This document shows positions 33,326 through 42,558 of a stretch of 64,000 nucleotides of DNA, piece by piece (the stretch's first letter is position 1; the number at the start of each line of letters is the position of its first letter). A program made the translations under genes and the position numbers. Under the pieces are notes generated by a model. The model ran no database searches and had not been told where the DNA came from. It saw only the letters and a list, made by a program, of their open reading frames with translations. Source of the stretch: a virus; IMG/VR virus record IMGVR_UViG_3300044653_000098, positions 62,001 to 126,000 of that record; one strand, written 5' to 3'.

Positions 33326-33830
33326 CCCGGACCCATCCGCTAACCTCCGCGCTGCGATACTCAGCTGGCTTCAGGAGGCACAGCGCCTGCGCGCTCAGGT
33401 GTCGGCCGCTGTGCCTCCTCTGGGCTCTCACCCGGACCGCTTCGCTGAGGCGCTGCTGGTGGCCCGCGGGTGCCAGGACCGGGTCGAGCAGATCCTCGGT
33501 GAGGCGGAGAGCCTGCGGCACATGTCCCGTCGGTGGGCCTGGGATCTGGAAGCCACCGCCGACGACGCCTACGATGCCCAGGTGGCTGCGAACCGCCAGA
33601 TGGGTCGCGGCGGTGAAGGCGACTACCGCACCGGCCGCGAGCGCCAGGCGGAGATCAATCTTTCGATACTTACCCAGCTTCAGGCTCACCGGAGCGCCCG
33701 TCGTTTCTACGATGAAGTGGACGAGCTGGTCGAGCGGCTGCGGATCCTGCATCGCGGGATTGATGGAACGCGCCAGGATCTCGGCAACTACCTGCGTCAC
33801 GTGCAGTGGGAAAAGAGCATGGAACGATGA
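33318..33830 (+). CDS. Unknown helical protein
   Basis: A 170-residue protein from GTG 33318, predicted to be long helices (LRHMSRRWAWDLEATADDAYDAQVA). Similar-looking helical proteins occur in actinophage replication regions, but no function is known to me. It overlaps the previous gene by 8 bases and the next by ATGA. Confidence 0.55.
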   Translation: MSSPDPSANLRAAILSWLQEAQRLRAQVSAAVPPLGSHPDRFAEALLVARGCQDRVEQILGEAESLRHMSRRWAWDLEATADDAYDAQVAANRQMGRGGEGDYRTGRERQAEINLSILTQLQAHRSARRFYDEVDELVERLRILHRGIDGTRQDLGNYLRHVQWEKSMER

Positions 33831-34057
33831 GATGCCACAGGTGCCATAAAATGATAGGCCCTGGCGTCGCATGGGCTAAGCACGTGGAGTGTCGCCGGGT
33901 AGATGGAGTGCTGAAGGTCTTCGGCAAAGACATGCCGGACGGGAAACTGGCCGACGCCCGCGGCGAGCTGGTGTGGGCCAAGGACTCCAAGTGCTACTGG
34001 ATTGATGCAAAGCATGAAAAGCGATCTGGAACTCCTGCGTCAGCGGCTGCGAGCTAA
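33827..34057 (+). CDS. Small zinc-finger-like protein
   Basis: A 76-residue protein. MRCHRCHKMIGPGVAWAKH followed by a cysteine gives a CxxC...H...C arrangement at the N-terminus, then a lysine-rich body. Nucleic-acid binding is likely by composition. Confidence 0.55.
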   Translation: MRCHRCHKMIGPGVAWAKHVECRRVDGVLKVFGKDMPDGKLADARGELVWAKDSKCYWIDAKHEKRSGTPASAAAS

Positions 34058-34196
34058 GCAGGCCGAGCGCGCCGCTGACCCCGGCTACCGGGAACGGCCG
34101 TCATCCGATTGGCGTCCCCAGGATGTAGCCGACGTGGAGGAGCTGCTCAGTGCTGGCCAGCAAGATGAGAGACGAGCTGGACGAGAAGATCAATGA
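34014..34196 (+). CDS. Short charged helical protein
   Basis: A 60-residue protein beginning MKSDLELLRQRLRAKQ. An ATG at 34005 and a TTG at 34002 are alternative starts. Highly charged and helical; function unknown. Overlaps both neighbours in different frames. Confidence 0.45.
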   Translation: MKSDLELLRQRLRAKQAERAADPGYRERPSSDWRPQDVADVEELLSAGQQDERRAGREDQ

Positions 34197-34314
34197 GTTC
34201 GGGGACTTTGATGTCTGCATGGTCGACACTCTGCAGCCGGAGTGGCGCATTCCGGTGGCCGACATAGTTGTAGAGCTGGGCGATGCAGATAGATTCACGC
34301 TCGTCTCCGAGTAA
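34150..34314 (+). CDS. Short acidic protein
   Basis: A 54-residue protein from GTG 34150, with GTGGAGGAG upstream; ATG 34165 is an alternative. It is acidic (DELDEKINEFGDFD) and ends before the promoter of the next gene. It overlaps the preceding gene in another frame. Modest support. Confidence 0.4.
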   Translation: MLASKMRDELDEKINEFGDFDVCMVDTLQPEWRIPVADIVVELGDADRFTLVSE

Positions 34315-34339
34315 GTGGCTTTGTCAGAGCCCTCGGGTG

Positions 34340-34345
34340 TAATAG
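34340..34345 (+). promoter_or_regulatory. TAATAG promoter-like box
   Basis: TAATAG stands 33 bases before the SSB-like gene start, in a short non-coding gap. The same hexamer precedes the gene at 37500 (37465-37470). No consensus -35 is visible for either. Confidence 0.35.
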
Positions 34346-34378
34346 CTGTAACGATGACCCAAGCGCGAGGAGCGTGGC

Positions 34379-35830
34379 ATGGGACGAGTTCCATACAACG
34401 AAGAGTTCGGCGGCGGTACCGGCGGCCCCAAGTTCCCCAGGGTGTCTCTGGTCAAGGATCAGAAGATGCGTCTGATCTGCCCGGAGCAGCCTTACATGGA
34501 GTGGGTGCACAGGCTGGAGGCTCCCGAGTTCCAGAATGGCGAGCCCCTGAAAAAGAAGAGGGAGGGCCGTAACGGCGAACCGGACACCCTGGTCTGGTCG
34601 CTGGAGTGGATGGGCAACCCCATCTGCGCGGGCGTCCACGAGACGCTCAGGGCCAACGCTGGTCTGGACCCGCAGAACTGCCCGATCTGCGCTGTTTCCG
34701 TGCAGATGAACGGCAGGGGAGTTCGCGCGGCGCAGTGCCGGTACGCGATGAACGTGCTGGAATACCCGATGCTGCCGAACGGTCAGCTGGTCAGCCCGTT
34801 CAGCCTCCGGGTCCTGCTCTGGGCGTTCACGTCCAGGATGTACGACAAGCTCGTCGCGCTGCGGAACGAGCACGGCAGCTTCCAGGACCACGACATCATC
34901 ATCGGCCCGGTCGAAGGCCCGATCAATTTCCAGAAGTACCCGATCGAGATTGGGCGGCAGGCGTACTGGCAGCAGATCCCGAACGGCGAGCAGGTGGTCC
35001 GGGGCACCTACACCCCTGCCAATCTGGCCACCGAGATTCAGCTGCGTGACGCTTGCGGGCGGCCGCCGTCGCAGTACCTGACCCAGGATCTGGAGCGGGT
35101 GCAGCAGCGGTGGCAGATGGCTGACGCCGCGGAAGCTCAGGCCAACGGCAGCGCGGCGCCGCAGTTCAGCGGCCAGCTGCAGGCTCCGGCGCAGCAGAGC
35201 CTGCAGGCGGGGTTCGAGAACGTCCTTTCCGGAGGGCAGCAGGGCGGCCCGGCTCAGCCCATGTACGCCGGGCAGCAGCAGGCTCCGGGACAGTCCCAGT
35301 TCGGCGGGTTCCCGGCCCAGCCGCAGAACGGCCAGGCACCCCAGCCCGCGGCGGTCGCCGCGCCTGTGGGTAACCCGTTCGAGCAGCAGGCTGCTGCTCC
35401 CCAGGGCAACCCGTTCCCCGTGCAGGAGCAGCCCTCGGCTCAGCAGCCGGACTTCGCTGGGCAGGGGTACGGTCAGGGCTTCGGTCAGCAGCCACCTGCC
35501 ACTCCTCAGGGCAACCCGTTCGCCCCGCAGCAGGCAGCCGCGCCGCAGCAGCCCGCCCCTCAGGGCAACCCGTTCGCGCCGCAGCAGGGTGCTCCGGCCC
35601 AGGCCCAGCAGCCGTTCGCCGGCGTCCAGCCGGCGCAGCCTGCCCCGGGCCAGCAGCTGCCTCCGGGTCTGGCGATGTTCCAGCCCATGACCCAGGGTCA
35701 GCAGGCGCCTGTTCAGCCGTCGCTCGAAGCTCCGCCCGCTCAGGCTGCCCCGCAGGCTGGCCAGTCGGTGGCTTTCGGAGATCTCATGAACATGGGCGGC
35801 CAGCCACAGCAGGGCCCGCCGAGCCAGTGA
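34379..35830 (+). CDS. Single-stranded-DNA-binding-like protein with Gln/Pro-rich GNPF-repeat tail
   Basis: A 483-residue protein. The N-terminal ~250 residues form a structured domain with a possible metal site (C ... CAG ... CPIC). The C-terminal ~220 residues are disordered, rich in Gln, Pro, Ala and Gly, and repeat GNPF four times. A folded core with a long disordered tail in a replication/recombination operon before ruvC and recA suggests the phage SSB, but no OB-fold signature is certain by eye. The RecA encoded downstream ends in VGNPFATT, sharing the repeat motif. Confidence 0.55.
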   Translation: MGRVPYNEEFGGGTGGPKFPRVSLVKDQKMRLICPEQPYMEWVHRLEAPEFQNGEPLKKKREGRNGEPDTLVWSLEWMGNPICAGVHETLRANAGLDPQNCPICAVSVQMNGRGVRAAQCRYAMNVLEYPMLPNGQLVSPFSLRVLLWAFTSRMYDKLVALRNEHGSFQDHDIIIGPVEGPINFQKYPIEIGRQAYWQQIPNGEQVVRGTYTPANLATEIQLRDACGRPPSQYLTQDLERVQQRWQMADAAEAQANGSAAPQFSGQLQAPAQQSLQAGFENVLSGGQQGGPAQPMYAGQQQAPGQSQFGGFPAQPQNGQAPQPAAVAAPVGNPFEQQAAAPQGNPFPVQEQPSAQQPDFAGQGYGQGFGQQPPATPQGNPFAPQQAAAPQQPAPQGNPFAPQQGAPAQAQQPFAGVQPAQPAPGQQLPPGLAMFQPMTQGQQAPVQPSLEAPPAQAAPQAGQSVAFGDLMNMGGQPQQGPPSQ

Positions 35831-36357
35831 GCGACCTGCGCATCGCCGGGCTGGATCTGAGCCTCACCAGCACAGGTGTCGCTCTCATCCAGCCCGGCGG
35901 TCCCGTCTCTGTGTACCGGATCCAGCCGCCGTCCGCGGCCAAGGCCACTGTGCACGAGCGCCTGAAATTCCTCTACACCGAGGTCCGGCAGCTCGTGGCT
36001 GGCGCTACCCACATCACCGTCGAGGGGCCCGCATTCAACCAGAATGCGGCCGCCCACAAAATGGGCGGCGTGTGGTGGAACGTGATGCATGTTCTCTGGC
36101 TCGATAACCCCGATGCTGAGGTCGTGGTGGTGTCCCCGACCACGCTCAAGGTCTACGCCACCGGCCGGGGTAACAAGCTGGAAAAGGACGAGGTGGCCAT
36201 CAAGGTGGTCCGCCGCTACCCGGCCGTCGACATCCGTAATAACGACATGGCCGACGCGTGGGTCCTGGCGGCTATGACCGCCGATCAGCTCGGCTGCCCG
36301 GTGGTCGAGGTTCCCAAGGATCACCGCCGGGCCCTGAAGGACTGGCCCTACAAATAG
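35827..36357 (+). CDS. ruvC: RuvC-type Holliday junction resolvase
   Basis: A 176-residue protein with RNase H-fold motifs: GLDLSLTSTG with the first catalytic Asp (residue 10), VEGPAF with the second acidic residue, and NNDMADAWVLAAM carrying the last acidic pair. It would resolve or debranch four-way junctions before packaging. GTG start overlapping the previous stop; RecA follows 9 bases later. Confidence 0.85.
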   Translation: MSDLRIAGLDLSLTSTGVALIQPGGPVSVYRIQPPSAAKATVHERLKFLYTEVRQLVAGATHITVEGPAFNQNAAAHKMGGVWWNVMHVLWLDNPDAEVVVVSPTTLKVYATGRGNKLEKDEVAIKVVRRYPAVDIRNNDMADAWVLAAMTADQLGCPVVEVPKDHRRALKDWPYK

Positions 36358-36366
36358 GAGCGCTAC

Positions 36367-37440
36367 ATGGCAGGTAAGACCAAGCAGGACGGTGCTGAGG
36401 TTGCCGACCCGCTGGCTGCGTTCATGGCCAAGGTCAACAAGGAACACGGTGAGGGGTCCATGCTGACCCTGAATGACAGCGCCATCGAGGTCGAGCGCAT
36501 CACCACCGGCTCGATCGGCCTGGATGACGCGCTCGGTGGCGGACTGCCCCGCGGCCGGATCGTGGAGATCTACGGCCCGGAGAGCTGCGGGAAGACGACC
36601 GTGGCCCTGCAGGCGGCCTACCGGGTGCAGCAGGCTGGCGGGCGGGTGTTCTTTGTCGACGCCGAGTATGCGCTGGACCCGGACCTGTGCCGGGGGATCG
36701 GGATCGACACCGACCAGCTGTATTTCCTTCAGCCTGACACCGGGGAGCAGGGGCTGAACGTCACCCAGGACGCGATTGAGTGCGGGCTGTTCGACCTGAT
36801 CATCGTGGACTCGGTCGCGGCCCTGGTGCCCAAGGCGGAGATCCAGGGGGAGATCGGGGACTCGTTCGTGGGGCTTCAGGCCCGGCTTATGTCACAGGCC
36901 ATGCGAAAGCTGGTCGGGGCGTTCCCGGGCCCAGGTGAGCCCGGTCGCCGCGCGGTCGTCATTTTCATCAACCAGCTGCGCATGAAGATCGGTGTGCAGT
37001 TCGGCAGCCCGGAGGACACGCCTGGCGGCAAGGCGCTGAAGTATTACTCCTCGGTCCGGCTCGACGTCCGGCGCATCGAGACCCTTGGCGGCCACGCCGC
37101 TGCCTACGGCAACAAGCTGAGGATCAAGGTCACCAAGAACAAGGTCGCGCCGCCGTTCAAGACGGCTGAGGTGGACCTGCTGTTCGGCCGCGGGATCAGC
37201 CGTGAGGGCGAGCTGGTCGACCTGGGTGTGGAGCGGGGTGTCATCCGCAAGTCCGGCTCCTGGTACATCTACGGGGATCTCCAGATCGGGCAGGGCAAGG
37301 CCAACGCCGTCGACTGGCTTGCTGCTAACCCGGACATCGCTGGGGAGATCGACGTCCAGATCCGGGCGCTGCTGGCCAGTAGCGCTCCGGCCCCCGTCCC
37401 GGTGGTGGCTGAGGTGGGGAATCCGTTCGCCACCACCTGA
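36367..37440 (+). CDS. recA: RecA recombinase
   Basis: A 357-residue RecA with N-terminal [13 protein letters not shown], Walker [10 protein letters not shown] (residues ~71-79), Walker [11 protein letters not shown], and the L2-region [14 protein letters not shown]. It catalyses strand exchange and could induce SOS-type cleavage. Length matches bacterial RecA. The C-terminus lacks the acidic tail of bacterial RecA and ends [12 protein letters not shown] precedes the ATG. It lies in an SSB-ruvC-recA run. Confidence 0.95.
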   Translation: MAGKTKQDGAEVADPLAAFMAKVNKEHGEGSMLTLNDSAIEVERITTGSIGLDDALGGGLPRGRIVEIYGPESCGKTTVALQAAYRVQQAGGRVFFVDAEYALDPDLCRGIGIDTDQLYFLQPDTGEQGLNVTQDAIECGLFDLIIVDSVAALVPKAEIQGEIGDSFVGLQARLMSQAMRKLVGAFPGPGEPGRRAVVIFINQLRMKIGVQFGSPEDTPGGKALKYYSSVRLDVRRIETLGGHAAAYGNKLRIKVTKNKVAPPFKTAEVDLLFGRGISREGELVDLGVERGVIRKSGSWYIYGDLQIGQGKANAVDWLAANPDIAGEIDVQIRALLASSAPAPVPVVAEVGNPFATT

Positions 37441-37464
37441 TGGTGCTTCCTGTCCCCTGATGCG

Positions 37465-37470
37465 TAATAG
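37465..37470 (+). promoter_or_regulatory. TAATAG promoter-like box before the DUF932-like gene
   Basis: TAATAG lies 29 bases ahead of ATG 37500, in the gap after recA, followed by GAGGAGG. It matches the box at 34340. Confidence 0.35.
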
Positions 37471-37499
37471 CGTCAGAAGCTCATGTCCGAGGAGGCACT

Positions 37500-38678
37500 A
37501 TGGCAACCGTTACCTTCGAGCAGATGCGTGACAAGCTCCTGACCGTCGACCAGACTCTGGAGTCGCTGCGCTCGACCGAGCCCCTGACCGAGGTGGTCTT
37601 CCATCCGGCCGAGACCGTCACGTTCCGGATCGCGCCCGGCTGGCAGGAGGGGAACAAGAACGACAACTACGCCGCGGTCGACGCCCACATCCAGATCCCC
37701 AGTGGCGAGGAGTACCAGCTGAGCCGGCTGGCGCTGCTGGAGGCCGGGGCTCTCGCTGGCATCCCGCGGCACAAGCAGGAGGAGTGGCCGGCCTCGTTCA
37801 TGGAGACCCTGCTCAACTGGTGGTTCCAGGAGAAGGCCGAGCGTGACCACAAGCTGCTCATCCGCGCAGCCAACGGCGGCAACCCCTCGCTGGCTCTGGC
37901 CGCCTGCCGCTCGACCATCACGCCGTTCTCAAACGTCCGGCTGATGGAGATCATGATCGACCGGGTCCGCCACAAGCTCGGTGCCGACGCCGAGGTGCTG
38001 GTCGACTACAAGTTCAGCCACAGCCTGGAATGGACGACCCTGCGGCTGGTCGTGCCGGACCTCAACCGGGTCATCACCGGCACCCGCGACGAGAACGACA
38101 CGTGGTGCGGCGGGATTGACCTGTCCAACTCGCTGGTCGGCATCCACCCAAGCCGCCTGCAGGGTTACGCCTTCCGGTGGTGGTGCACCAATGGCGAGAC
38201 CACCGACCTCGCCCAGACCACCCAGTTCTCCCGCAAGGGCTCCTACGACCCTGCCGACGTGTGGGCGTGGGCCCGGACCTCGGTAGATGAGATCCTGGGC
38301 GGTCTGAGTGGCGTGTTCGATAGCGTCCAGCAGCTTACCGCGGCGCCGGTTACCGGAGACTCCGCGAGCGTGACCGCGATCCTGCACGACCTGTTCGCCC
38401 GGTACAACGTCCCCGTCCGCGAGCGCAACCGGATCATCGCCGGGCTGGCTGACCTGGGTGGGGATATCACCATGTACGACCTCATGCAGGAGGTCACCCG
38501 CGCAGCCAACATGGATGGCCTGCCTCCGCGGGCGGTCGCCCAGCTCATGGCGCTCGGCGGTCACATGGCCGAGGCGGGCACCGAGCGGTGCACCGAGGAG
38601 CACCCGTGCCGTCGGCTGCTGCCGCCCGACTTCCAGATCCCGCGCTCGCGCGTCCGGCAGAACCCCGCCACCAACTAG
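37500..38678 (+). CDS. DUF932-like phage/plasmid protein
   Basis: A 392-residue protein. The central region (TRDENDTWCGGIDLSNSLVG..., then YAFRWWCTNG) resembles the DUF932 family of phage and plasmid proteins, whose members are often encoded next to recombination genes and whose activity is unknown. GAGGAGG precedes the ATG. Location after recA fits a DNA-metabolism role. Confidence 0.6.
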   Translation: MATVTFEQMRDKLLTVDQTLESLRSTEPLTEVVFHPAETVTFRIAPGWQEGNKNDNYAAVDAHIQIPSGEEYQLSRLALLEAGALAGIPRHKQEEWPASFMETLLNWWFQEKAERDHKLLIRAANGGNPSLALAACRSTITPFSNVRLMEIMIDRVRHKLGADAEVLVDYKFSHSLEWTTLRLVVPDLNRVITGTRDENDTWCGGIDLSNSLVGIHPSRLQGYAFRWWCTNGETTDLAQTTQFSRKGSYDPADVWAWARTSVDEILGGLSGVFDSVQQLTAAPVTGDSASVTAILHDLFARYNVPVRERNRIIAGLADLGGDITMYDLMQEVTRAANMDGLPPRAVAQLMALGGHMAEAGTERCTEEHPCRRLLPPDFQIPRSRVRQNPATN

Positions 38679-38680
38679 CC

Positions 38681-38926
38681 ATGCCACACGGAGACTCAGA
38701 CGAGCAGGCCCGCTCCGGCGGGCCTCTCGTTCTGACCGCCCTGGTCGACTGCGCCATGGACGAGGGCGGCTGCGGGACGACCTTTCAGGCCATCTGGACG
38801 GACGACTCCCTCTCGGTCGAGGACATGGCCGAGCCCCCGGTGGCCAGCATCACCTGCCCGGAATGCGGCCACGTCCACGTGGCCATGGAATGGCCGGGCT
38901 GGACCTTCTACAGTGAAGCCGGGTGA
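38681..38926 (+). CDS. Small zinc-ribbon protein
   Basis: An 81-residue protein with C-x5-CG and, later, CPECGH, together a likely four-cysteine zinc ribbon. It starts 2 bases after the upstream stop. Unknown function. Confidence 0.55.
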   Translation: MPHGDSDEQARSGGPLVLTALVDCAMDEGGCGTTFQAIWTDDSLSVEDMAEPPVASITCPECGHVHVAMEWPGWTFYSEAG

Positions 38927-38935
38927 TAGAGCAGG

Positions 38936-39862
38936 ATGATTGACACCCTGGAGATAGAGAACTACCAGTCGCTGCGGAAGGTCCGGCTGCGCCTTGGCCG
39001 GTTCACCGTTATCACCGGGCCGACCGGCTCGGGCAAGACCGCGATCTTCCGGGCCGCCCGGCATCTGGTCTTCAACTCCCGCGGGGACTCCTACATCACC
39101 CGCGGGCAGAAGAGCTGCAAGGTGATCGCCAGCGTCCAGGAGGAAGGCTGGTCGGCCGGGATCGAGCGCGGCAAGACCAGCTGCTACCGGATCTCCAAGC
39201 TCGCAGGTGAGCCCGAGACGGCAACCTTCACCAAGCTCGCCGGGGGCGTCCCTGACGCGGTTACCGGGTTGCTGCGGCTGGGCAAGCTGAACTTTGCCTC
39301 CCAGTTCGACGGCCCGTTCCTGCTGGAGGAGTCGGCCGGCGAGGTCGCGCGGGTGCTCGGCGCGCTCACCAACGTCACCGTGGTCTTCGAGGCCGCCCGC
39401 GAGGCGACCCGGCGCAAGCAGAGGCTGGGCGACCAGCTGAAGGACCGCCAGGCAGAGCTGGCCCGGCTCCAGGAGGAGGCGCAGGGCTTCGCTGGCCTCC
39501 CGGGCCGCCTGCAGGCTGTCCAGGCGGCTGAGGCCGCTCAGGAGCGTCTGGAGGGTACCCAGGCCAGGGGGCAGCGCCTGCAGCAGCTTCTGGCGCAGCG
39601 CGCGGCCGCTCACGAAGCGCTCCAGCGAGCGGCCGCCGCGGTGCGGCCGGTGCCAGATCTTGATAAAGCTGAGGCCGCGTACTCACGCTGGAGGCGTCTG
39701 GCGGACCTACTTACTGAGCGCGAATCGCTGCGGGTGCGGTACATGGGAGCCGACTCCGACGTGGCGCTTGCTACCGAGCGGATCCTCGGCCTGGAGAGAG
39801 AACACCACGAGATGCTCACGCAGGCCGGGGTCTGCCCGGTGTGCGGGCAGGCGGTCGGGTAG
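38936..39862 (+). CDS. Rad50/SbcC N-terminal half (split SMC-like ATPase)
   Basis: A 308-residue protein. It begins with the SMC-type ATPase start (LEIENYQSLRKVRL) and Walker A GPTGSGKT (residues ~29-36), then a coiled coil (residues ~160-290). It ends at CPVCGQAVG, the CxxC of the Rad50 zinc hook. The second ATPase half is absent here and appears as a separate gene at 44920-45591. With the Mre11-type nuclease (40971) it would form an SbcCD complex that trims DNA ends. Confidence 0.8.
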   Translation: MIDTLEIENYQSLRKVRLRLGRFTVITGPTGSGKTAIFRAARHLVFNSRGDSYITRGQKSCKVIASVQEEGWSAGIERGKTSCYRISKLAGEPETATFTKLAGGVPDAVTGLLRLGKLNFASQFDGPFLLEESAGEVARVLGALTNVTVVFEAAREATRRKQRLGDQLKDRQAELARLQEEAQGFAGLPGRLQAVQAAEAAQERLEGTQARGQRLQQLLAQRAAAHEALQRAAAAVRPVPDLDKAEAAYSRWRRLADLLTERESLRVRYMGADSDVALATERILGLEREHHEMLTQAGVCPVCGQAVG

Positions 39863-39898
39863 GGTCGATTGGCCGGGTGTGCCTAGCCGGGAGGATCC

Positions 39899-40963
39899 GT
39901 GAGCGCAGAGGGCCAGGACCGCAGCAACTGGCAGCGTGTCGGGCCCTGGACCGGCCTCGGGTTCGGATTCTGCAAGGCCACCGAGAGCACCAACTACGTC
40001 GACCCGACCTTCGCCTCGAACTGGGCGAACATGCGCAGCGAGGGTGTGCCCCGCGGCGCCTACCATTTCTTCCACCCTTCCGTGGACGCGGCCGCGCAGG
40101 CTGAGTTCTTCGTCGCCCGCGTGCGCGACGAGGGGCTGGCCGACGGGGACATGCTCGTCTCCGATACCGAGATCACCGTGGGCACCGACGGCACGCTCCG
40201 GATGAGCCCGCACGCTGCCCGCCGCTCGGCCCTGTTCGACACCGACGAGGACAGCCGGCTTGTGCCGCTGGCCACCGACACCGGGGCCATCCCGCTCACG
40301 GCGGACGCAGCGGCGTTCCCCGGCTCGGTCAAGACGTTCCTGGACAGGGTGCACGAGCTGGCCCCGCACAGCCCGGTGCTGATCTACACCAACCTGTCGG
40401 TGGGGCGCCAGCTGGCCAGCTGCTCCGGCTACCTGCTGTGGATCGCCTGGCCAGAGGACACCCCGCCGCCGGACGTGGCCCCGTGGAAGAGCTGGAAGTT
40501 CTGGCAGTGGTCGTGGAGCGGAGGGTTCGATAACTGCGACCGGGACGCCTACAACGGCACGGTCGCTGAGCTGCACGACTGGCTGGGCAAATACAGGCGG
40601 GCGGATCCTGCCCCTGCGCCAAAGCCGGCGCCTGCTGTTCACCTGATGGAGGAAGACGTGCCGGTACTCAACACCGGGATCAACGCCCAGACGGAAATCT
40701 CGGTCCAGAAGGGCCAGGCCAAGGCCATCCAGTTCATCAACGACTGCGAGGGAGCTGGCGACCCGGCGCCCCATCTGCGCGTCGCGATCCTGTCCGAGGA
40801 GCACGGCTGGAGCCAGATCGAGGGCGCGCAGGAGGGCACGTTCGTGCTGAAGCCCTCGGGCGCCACCCAGGTCAACTTCACGGCCGGCGACGTCGTAGGG
40901 GTCAGCGTGAGCCGGTACGCCCAGGGCGCGCAGGTGCAGGTGGCGTACGCGCTTTTGACGTAG
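39899..40963 (+). CDS. GH25 muramidase endolysin
   Basis: A 354-residue protein. The N-terminal ~220 residues are a glycosyl hydrolase 25 (N-acetylmuramidase) domain: DRSNWQ near the start, GFCKATES, YHFFHP, the catalytic DTE in VSDTEI, and FWQWSWSGG. A Pro/Ala linker (ADPAPAPKPAPA) leads to a ~100-residue C-terminal domain, probably wall-binding. No signal peptide, so a holin is needed. GTG start. It cleaves peptidoglycan at lysis and is the best single sign that this is a phage. Confidence 0.85.
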   Translation: MSAEGQDRSNWQRVGPWTGLGFGFCKATESTNYVDPTFASNWANMRSEGVPRGAYHFFHPSVDAAAQAEFFVARVRDEGLADGDMLVSDTEITVGTDGTLRMSPHAARRSALFDTDEDSRLVPLATDTGAIPLTADAAAFPGSVKTFLDRVHELAPHSPVLIYTNLSVGRQLASCSGYLLWIAWPEDTPPPDVAPWKSWKFWQWSWSGGFDNCDRDAYNGTVAELHDWLGKYRRADPAPAPKPAPAVHLMEEDVPVLNTGINAQTEISVQKGQAKAIQFINDCEGAGDPAPHLRVAILSEEHGWSQIEGAQEGTFVLKPSGATQVNFTAGDVVGVSVSRYAQGAQVQVAYALLT

Positions 40964-40970
40964 TAGAGGT

Positions 40971-41999
40971 GTGGCCAAATACCTCATCTTCGGTGACGTC
41001 CATCTCGGGCCGACGCCGAGCAGCTGCACCGGCACCTACGTAGATGATCTGTTCGATCTGCTGGAGCAGTGCATCTACCTAGCGCGTTCCCGGAACGTGG
41101 CTGCCGTGGTGATCGCCGGGGATCTGTTCCACTCGAAGGCACCGACGCGCACCAGCCACGCGCTGGTGACCCGGCTGATCAAGCTGCTGCGGCGGTTCGG
41201 GGTCACGGTCTGGTTCGTGCCCGGCAACCACGACATGCAGCACGACCGGATCGAGTCACTCGATGAGACTCAGCCTGCCGGGGAACTCCTGGCCTCCGGC
41301 GTGGTCAAGCTGCTGGACGGCTGGGACGACGAGTACAAGCACCTTTACGGCGTGCCCTGGCAGCAGCTCTGGGAAGACGAGATCGTCTTTGGCGCGCTGG
41401 CGGACTACCGGTCTCTGCACGAGACCCGGCCGCCGGAGCATTCTCTGGTCGTGACCCATGCCCCGCTGTACCCGCCTGGCCTGGAGCTGGCATACGAGTT
41501 CTACCCGCCTGGGAGATGGGCTTACGCCATGGGCCCGGGCCAGCACAGCTGCTACTACGGGCATGTGCACGAGCGCGCGGGCATCTGGCAGGTCCAGCCG
41601 CCCGACCTTCGTCCCGGGCACGATGTTGTCTATGCCGGGGATCCTCCGGGTGCAAGCGTTGTCACCTTCTGCAACCCCGGCGCCCTGTCCCGCGGCAGCC
41701 TGCACGAGCACAACCTGACCCGGATGCCCGCGGTCGCGATCTGGGACTCCGCCGACGGCCAGTTCACCGAGATCACCCTGAATGCCAAGCCGCCGGAGGA
41801 GGTCTTCCGGCTCCAGGAGAACCGCCAGACCACCGACATGACCGGCCGGCTGGAGGAGTTCCTGGTCTCGGTCGGCAGCACCCAGCTGGAAGTGATGAGC
41901 GTGGAATCCGTGGCGGCGCATGTCCGCGGCCTCGGATTGTCAGAGGCCGACACTACTTTGGCCATAGAACTATTGATGGAGGCTGCCAATGTCCGCTGA
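40971..41999 (+). CDS. sbcD: Mre11/SbcD-type nuclease
   Basis: A 342-residue calcineurin-fold phosphoesterase. The metal-binding motifs appear in order: GDVHLG, AGDLFHSK, PGNHDM, VTHAPL, YYGHVHERAG. This is the nuclease partner of Rad50/SbcC; it opens hairpins and trims ends. Encoded between the two Rad50 halves. GTG start after GTAGTAGAGGT. Confidence 0.9.
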   Translation: MAKYLIFGDVHLGPTPSSCTGTYVDDLFDLLEQCIYLARSRNVAAVVIAGDLFHSKAPTRTSHALVTRLIKLLRRFGVTVWFVPGNHDMQHDRIESLDETQPAGELLASGVVKLLDGWDDEYKHLYGVPWQQLWEDEIVFGALADYRSLHETRPPEHSLVVTHAPLYPPGLELAYEFYPPGRWAYAMGPGQHSCYYGHVHERAGIWQVQPPDLRPGHDVVYAGDPPGASVVTFCNPGALSRGSLHEHNLTRMPAVAIWDSADGQFTEITLNAKPPEEVFRLQENRQTTDMTGRLEEFLVSVGSTQLEVMSVESVAAHVRGLGLSEADTTLAIELLMEAANVR

Positions 42000-42558
42000 C
42001 GCCAGGACCGCGGTGCTGTTCGACCTGGATTCGACGCTGCGCAACTCCCGCCAGCGCCACCACCTGTCCCCGGTCCGTCTGGCCAACGGCCAGCCTCCGG
42101 ATAACGGGGGCCTGACCCCTCGGGACTGGCACGATTATGCGATGGCGGGAATCACTGACGTGCCTATGATGGGCCCGATCACCGCGCTGCGGCTGTTCTG
42201 GCCACACCATCAGATCCACATCGTCTCCGGCAGCAACGAGTCAGCCCGCGGAAACACCCTGCAGTGGCTGGACCGGCATGTCGGCCTGAACTGGATCGAC
42301 GGCGTCCACCTTCGCGCCGACGACGACTTCACCGAGAACGGTCCGTACAAGGTCGCCCACGTCCTCGCGCTGCGCGAGCAGGGGATCGAGACCGTGCTGT
42401 TCTTCGAGGACTGGGCGCCCGCCGCGCAGCATATCGAGGCTGTGGGCCTGGTGCCGGTCGTCTGCGTGAACCCCTGCTACCCGTGCAAGACGTGCGGCGT
42501 CGACCCGCTGGCGGATGCGCTGGCCGGGCAGATCGACAACCGTGGCGGGGGGCTGTGA
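41989..42558 (+). CDS. HAD-superfamily phosphatase
   Basis: A 189-residue protein with the HAD nucleophile motif FDLDSTL near residue 12, a motif II-like HIVSGSNES, and FFEDW as the late acidic motif. Related phage enzymes are the 3'-phosphatase domain of polynucleotide kinase and small nucleotidases. A cysteine group (CYPCKTC) lies near the C-terminus. Substrate unknown; repair of 3'-phosphate ends of DNA or RNA is one option given the SbcD neighbour. Confidence 0.7.
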   Translation: MSADARTAVLFDLDSTLRNSRQRHHLSPVRLANGQPPDNGGLTPRDWHDYAMAGITDVPMMGPITALRLFWPHHQIHIVSGSNESARGNTLQWLDRHVGLNWIDGVHLRADDDFTENGPYKVAHVLALREQGIETVLFFEDWAPAAQHIEAVGLVPVVCVNPCYPCKTCGVDPLADALAGQIDNRGGGL

